Of a stretch of 15,599 bases of DNA, positions 13,099 through 15,599 are shown piece by piece. Each line of letters starts with the position of its first letter. Within the stretch, counting starts at the first letter, position 1. Source of the DNA: Clostridia bacterium. GTDB taxonomy: Bacteria > Bacillota > Clostridia > Oscillospirales > CAG-272. The stretch covers positions 1 to 15,599 of the forward strand of contig CAAEBS010000007.1 in NCBI GenBank assembly GCA_900754175.1. Reading direction: 5' to 3'. A program made the translations under genes and the position numbers. The notes beneath the pieces are model-generated. The model was not told where the DNA came from and did not search any database. It worked only from the letters and a program-made list of their open reading frames with translations.

Positions 13099-15342
13099 AT
13101 GGCGAAAAAAACAAAAGCGACAAAAGAAACACAGGAAATCGAATACGCACCGATACAACCGCAGATCATCACCGAGACCATAGAAAAAAACTATATGCCC
13201 TACGTGATGAGCGTGATTATATCCCGTGCAATCCCTGAGATCGACGGTCTGAAACCCTCTCACCGCAAACTGCTTTACACCATGTACAAAATGGGACTGC
13301 TGACCGGTCCCCGTACCAAGAGTGCCAATGTGGTGGGCGCTACCATGAAGCTGAACCCGCACGGAGACATGGCGATTTACGAGACAATGGTCCGTCTGAC
13401 CCGTGGCAACGAGTCCCTGCTTCATCCCTTCGTGGACTCCAAGGGAAGCTTTGGCAAGCAGTATTCCTCGGATATGCGCTTTGCCGCCTCCCGTTACACC
13501 GAGGTCAAGCTGGATACCTTCTGCAACGAGCTGTTCCGTGGCATCGACAAAGATGCGGTGGATCTTATCGACAACTACGACGGCACCATGAAGGAACCTG
13601 TCCTCCTCCCCACCACTTTTCCGAACGTGCTGGTCACCCCCAACACCGGTATCGCCGTGGGTATGGCGTCCTCCATTTGCTCCTTCAACCTCTCCGAGAT
13701 CTGCGACGGCACGATCGCCCTGCTGAAAAACCCCAAGCTGTCGGTGGACCGGATGCTGGACATCGTCAAGGCTCCCGATTTCCCCGGCGGCGGCGCCATT
13801 CTCTACAACCGGGACGATATGCGTCAGCTCTATGAGACCGGCTCCGGCTCGGTGCGCATCCGCTCCCGCTACAACTACGACAAGAGCGCCAACTGCATCG
13901 ACATCATCCAGATCCCCTACTCCACCACCATCGAGGTCATTCTCAAGCGGATATCCGACCTTGTCAAGGAGGGCAAGCTGAAAGAGATCACCGACTTCCG
14001 GGACGAGATCGACCTGAGCGGCTTCAAGCTCACGCTGGACCTCCGCCGTGGCGTGGACCCCGAAAAGCTGATGAACAAGCTTTTCCGCATCACCCCGCTT
14101 GAGGACAGCTTCAAGTGCAATTTCAACATTCTGATCGACTCCACCCCCCGCCAGATGGGCGTGATCGAGATCCTCAGCGAATGGATCCGCTTCCGCATGG
14201 GCTGTCTGCGCCGGGAGCTGACCTTTGACCTGAAGAAAAAGCAGGACAAATTGCACCTGCTTCTGGGTCTTGGTAAAATCCTGCTGGACATCGACAAGGC
14301 CATCCGGATCATCCGCCAGACCGAGAAGGAAGAGGACGTGGTGCCCAACCTGATGAAGGGCTTTTCGATCGACCAGATCCAGGCGGAGTATATCGCCGAG
14401 ATCAAGTTGCGGAACCTGAACAAGCAGTACATCATCAACCGCATCAGCGAGATCGAAAACCTCCAGGCGGAGATCGCTCACATCGAAGAGATCCTCGGCG
14501 ACGACCTCAAGGTAAAGGCCCTGATCTCCTCCCAGCTCACCGAGATCAAGAAAAAATACGGTCAGCCGAGACGCTCTCAGCTGATCCATATCAACGACCT
14601 GCCGGCAGAGGAAGAAGAGGAGGAGATCGAAAACTACAACGTCCGCCTCTACCTGACACGGGAAGGATATTTCAAGAAGATCACCCTCCAGTCCCTGCGT
14701 GGCAACGACGAGCAGAAGCTGAAGGACGGCGACGAGCTGATCTTCACGCAGGACACCGACAATTTGTCCGACCTGATCTTTGTCACCGACAAATGCCAGA
14801 TCTACCGGGCAAAGACCGCCGATTTCGACTGCGTAAAAGCCTCGGCAATGGGCGATTACATCCCTGCCAAGCTGAACATGGACGAGGGCGAAAAGCCGGT
14901 CTTTATGCGGATCCAGAAAGGCTATCCGGCAGGCGAAAACTTTGTGTTCATCTTTGAAAACGGCAAGGGCGTGCGGGTTCCCGTCAGCGCCTACGAGACC
15001 AAAGGCAATCGCCGCAAGCTGGTCAACGCCTACTCCTCCGCCTCCCCGATCGCCGGCGTGTTCTACGAAGAAGAAAAGCATCCCTTTGAGGTGATGCTGG
15101 TGAGCGACGCCGACCGGGCGATCATTCTGAAAACCTCGCTGATTCCCGTCAAGACCACCCGTACCTCAGGCGGCGTCACGCTGATGACCATGAAAAAGGG
15201 ACAGAAGCTTGTCCGTTGCCTGAAAGATTTTGAAGAAACCTACGAAAACGCCAAGGGCTACCGGAAACTGAAGATCCCGGCGTCCGGGCAGTTGCTGGCG
15301 GAAAAGGATCTCCGGGTACAGCAGTTGAAGATCGACGGCTGA
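13099..15342 (+). CDS. parC: Type IIA DNA topoisomerase subunit A (ParC/GyrA-like)
   Basis: The 747-residue A subunit breaks and rejoins DNA. The N-terminal winged-helix and tower region (about 25-490) has PSHRKLLYTMYKMG (63-76) and the catalytic tyrosine Tyr133 in AASRYTE, with the Ser-Arg just before it as in all family members. A long helical coiled coil lies at about 365-450. The C-terminal pinwheel-like region (about 510-735) is shorter than in GyrA and lacks a recognisable GyrA box (QRRGGKG-like), so decatenation/relaxation (topoisomerase IV) is likelier than supercoiling. The position of GyrA Ser83 is Met91 (HGDMAIYE, 88-95). The ATPase B subunit is not adjacent on either side. Only a weak AGGA lies before the ATG. 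Confidence 0.92.
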   Translation: MAKKTKATKETQEIEYAPIQPQIITETIEKNYMPYVMSVIISRAIPEIDGLKPSHRKLLYTMYKMGLLTGPRTKSANVVGATMKLNPHGDMAIYETMVRLTRGNESLLHPFVDSKGSFGKQYSSDMRFAASRYTEVKLDTFCNELFRGIDKDAVDLIDNYDGTMKEPVLLPTTFPNVLVTPNTGIAVGMASSICSFNLSEICDGTIALLKNPKLSVDRMLDIVKAPDFPGGGAILYNRDDMRQLYETGSGSVRIRSRYNYDKSANCIDIIQIPYSTTIEVILKRISDLVKEGKLKEITDFRDEIDLSGFKLTLDLRRGVDPEKLMNKLFRITPLEDSFKCNFNILIDSTPRQMGVIEILSEWIRFRMGCLRRELTFDLKKKQDKLHLLLGLGKILLDIDKAIRIIRQTEKEEDVVPNLMKGFSIDQIQAEYIAEIKLRNLNKQYIINRISEIENLQAEIAHIEEILGDDLKVKALISSQLTEIKKKYGQPRRSQLIHINDLPAEEEEEEIENYNVRLYLTREGYFKKITLQSLRGNDEQKLKDGDELIFTQDTDNLSDLIFVTDKCQIYRAKTADFDCVKASAMGDYIPAKLNMDEGEKPVFMRIQKGYPAGENFVFIFENGKGVRVPVSAYETKGNRRKLVNAYSSASPIAGVFYEEEKHPFEVMLVSDADRAIILKTSLIPVKTTRTSGGVTLMTMKKGQKLVRCLKDFEETYENAKGYRKLKIPASGQLLAEKDLRVQQLKIDG

Positions 15343-15394
15343 CCGCATGGCGATACGACAAAAAAGAGAGAGCAAGAAAAGAAAGGGCTATTGC

Positions 15395-15502
15395 ATGAAA
15401 GATCAAAAAATGTGGGTGCGGATCGTCTGCTGGGTGCTTGCCGGACTGATGTGCGTCGGTATGCTGACCTACGTGATCTACGCTATTCTTGGCATATTCT
15501 GA
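15395..15502 (+). CDS. Small single-pass membrane peptide of unknown function
   Basis: The 35-residue frame starts MKDQKMWVRIVCWVLAGLM and ends YAILGIF: a short basic cytoplasmic start and one membrane helix (about 10-33). AAAGGG lies 7 nt before the ATG. An in-frame ATG at 15347 would add 16 very basic residues but has no ribosome site. The form recalls tiny Firmicute membrane proteins such as Prli42 and DUF4044 members, but similarity is of type only and I do not assign a family. It lies 52 nt after the topoisomerase gene and before a strong hairpin, so it is probably the last gene of the operon. Too small for most annotation pipelines. Confidence 0.6.
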   Translation: MKDQKMWVRIVCWVLAGLMCVGMLTYVIYAILGIF

Positions 15503-15510
15503 ATGAAAAG

Positions 15511-15551
15511 GGGGGTGTTAAAAAACTCAAAATGAGTTTTTTAACCCCCCC
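15511..15551. terminator. Long near-perfect hairpin after the operon, probable terminator
   Basis: Positions 15511-15529 pair with 15533-15551: five G-C pairs, one T/C mismatch, then a 13-bp stem with loop AAA. The T run lies within the right arm (15537-15542) instead of after it, so a shorter CTCA/TGAG hairpin followed by six T could serve as the actual terminator. The symmetry allows action on both strands. Confidence 0.55.
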
Positions 15552-15565
15552 GACGACATTGGTCT

Positions 15566-15588
15566 CGGCGGCTAAACGCCGCCGTTTT
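15566..15588 (+). terminator. Second hairpin with short T run
   Basis: A 7-bp all-GC stem CGGCGGC/GCCGCCG (15566-15572 with 15578-15584, loop TAAAC) is followed by TTTT. It may back up the hairpin at 15511, or belong to a gene beyond the window edge. Confidence 0.45.
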
Positions 15589-15599
15589 GCCACTAAAAA

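Noticed and set aside
13069..15081. 670-codon open frame on the minus strand
   Set aside because: Antisense shadow of the topoisomerase gene, low-complexity and without recognisable domains.

Overview
The window reads like the chromosome of a low-to-mid GC anaerobic Firmicute, most likely a gut Clostridia of the Oscillospirales type. The evidence is a long-form hibernation factor, a WhiA protein next to MurB, a coaE/transglycosylase pair, Sua5 with its C-terminal domain, consensus sigma-A promoters with 17-bp spacers, and strong AGGAGG-type ribosome sites. I cannot name a species. Most of the window is housekeeping sequence. No phage, insertion sequence, CRISPR array or defence system is visible.

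Layout. Positions 1-1590 carry two minus-strand regulators: a TetR-family gene cut by the window edge and an AraC-family gene. The AraC gene is divergent from a ThuA-domain gene (1768-2511), with overlapping back-to-back promoters between them. Next come hpf (2663-3190) and a HemG-like flavodoxin-domain gene (3317-3844), each with its own promoter. Positions 3900-4420 are RNA-rich: tRNA-Lys(UUU) with a structured trailer and terminator, then a strong promoter driving a short two-stem RNA. That RNA lies antisense to what looks like the broken 3' half of a small hydrophobic toxin gene. I read it as a relic type I toxin-antitoxin locus.

Positions 4418-6944 are a minus-strand operon running YjjG-type HAD phosphatase, murB, whiA. 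murB starts inside the phosphatase gene, and the rapZ often found between murB and whiA is absent. From a divergent promoter, a plus-strand run of eight closely spaced genes fills 7137-15502: a Gfo/Idh/MocA oxidoreductase, coaE, a membrane-anchored lytic transglycosylase, an M18 aminopeptidase, prfA, a Sua5/TsaC threonylcarbamoyl-AMP synthase, a ParC/GyrA-like type IIA topoisomerase A subunit, and a 35-residue membrane peptide. Gaps run from a 4-nt overlap to 52 nt, and the run ends in hairpins.

Functionally the plus-strand run mixes cofactor synthesis, wall turnover, peptide turnover, translation termination, tRNA t6A modification and DNA topology, so it is probably a growth-linked housekeeping operon. 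The most unusual structures are the toxin-antitoxin relic with its attenuator-like alternative hairpins, the hpf promoter whose start site falls inside a terminator stem, and the tRNA-Lys trailer.
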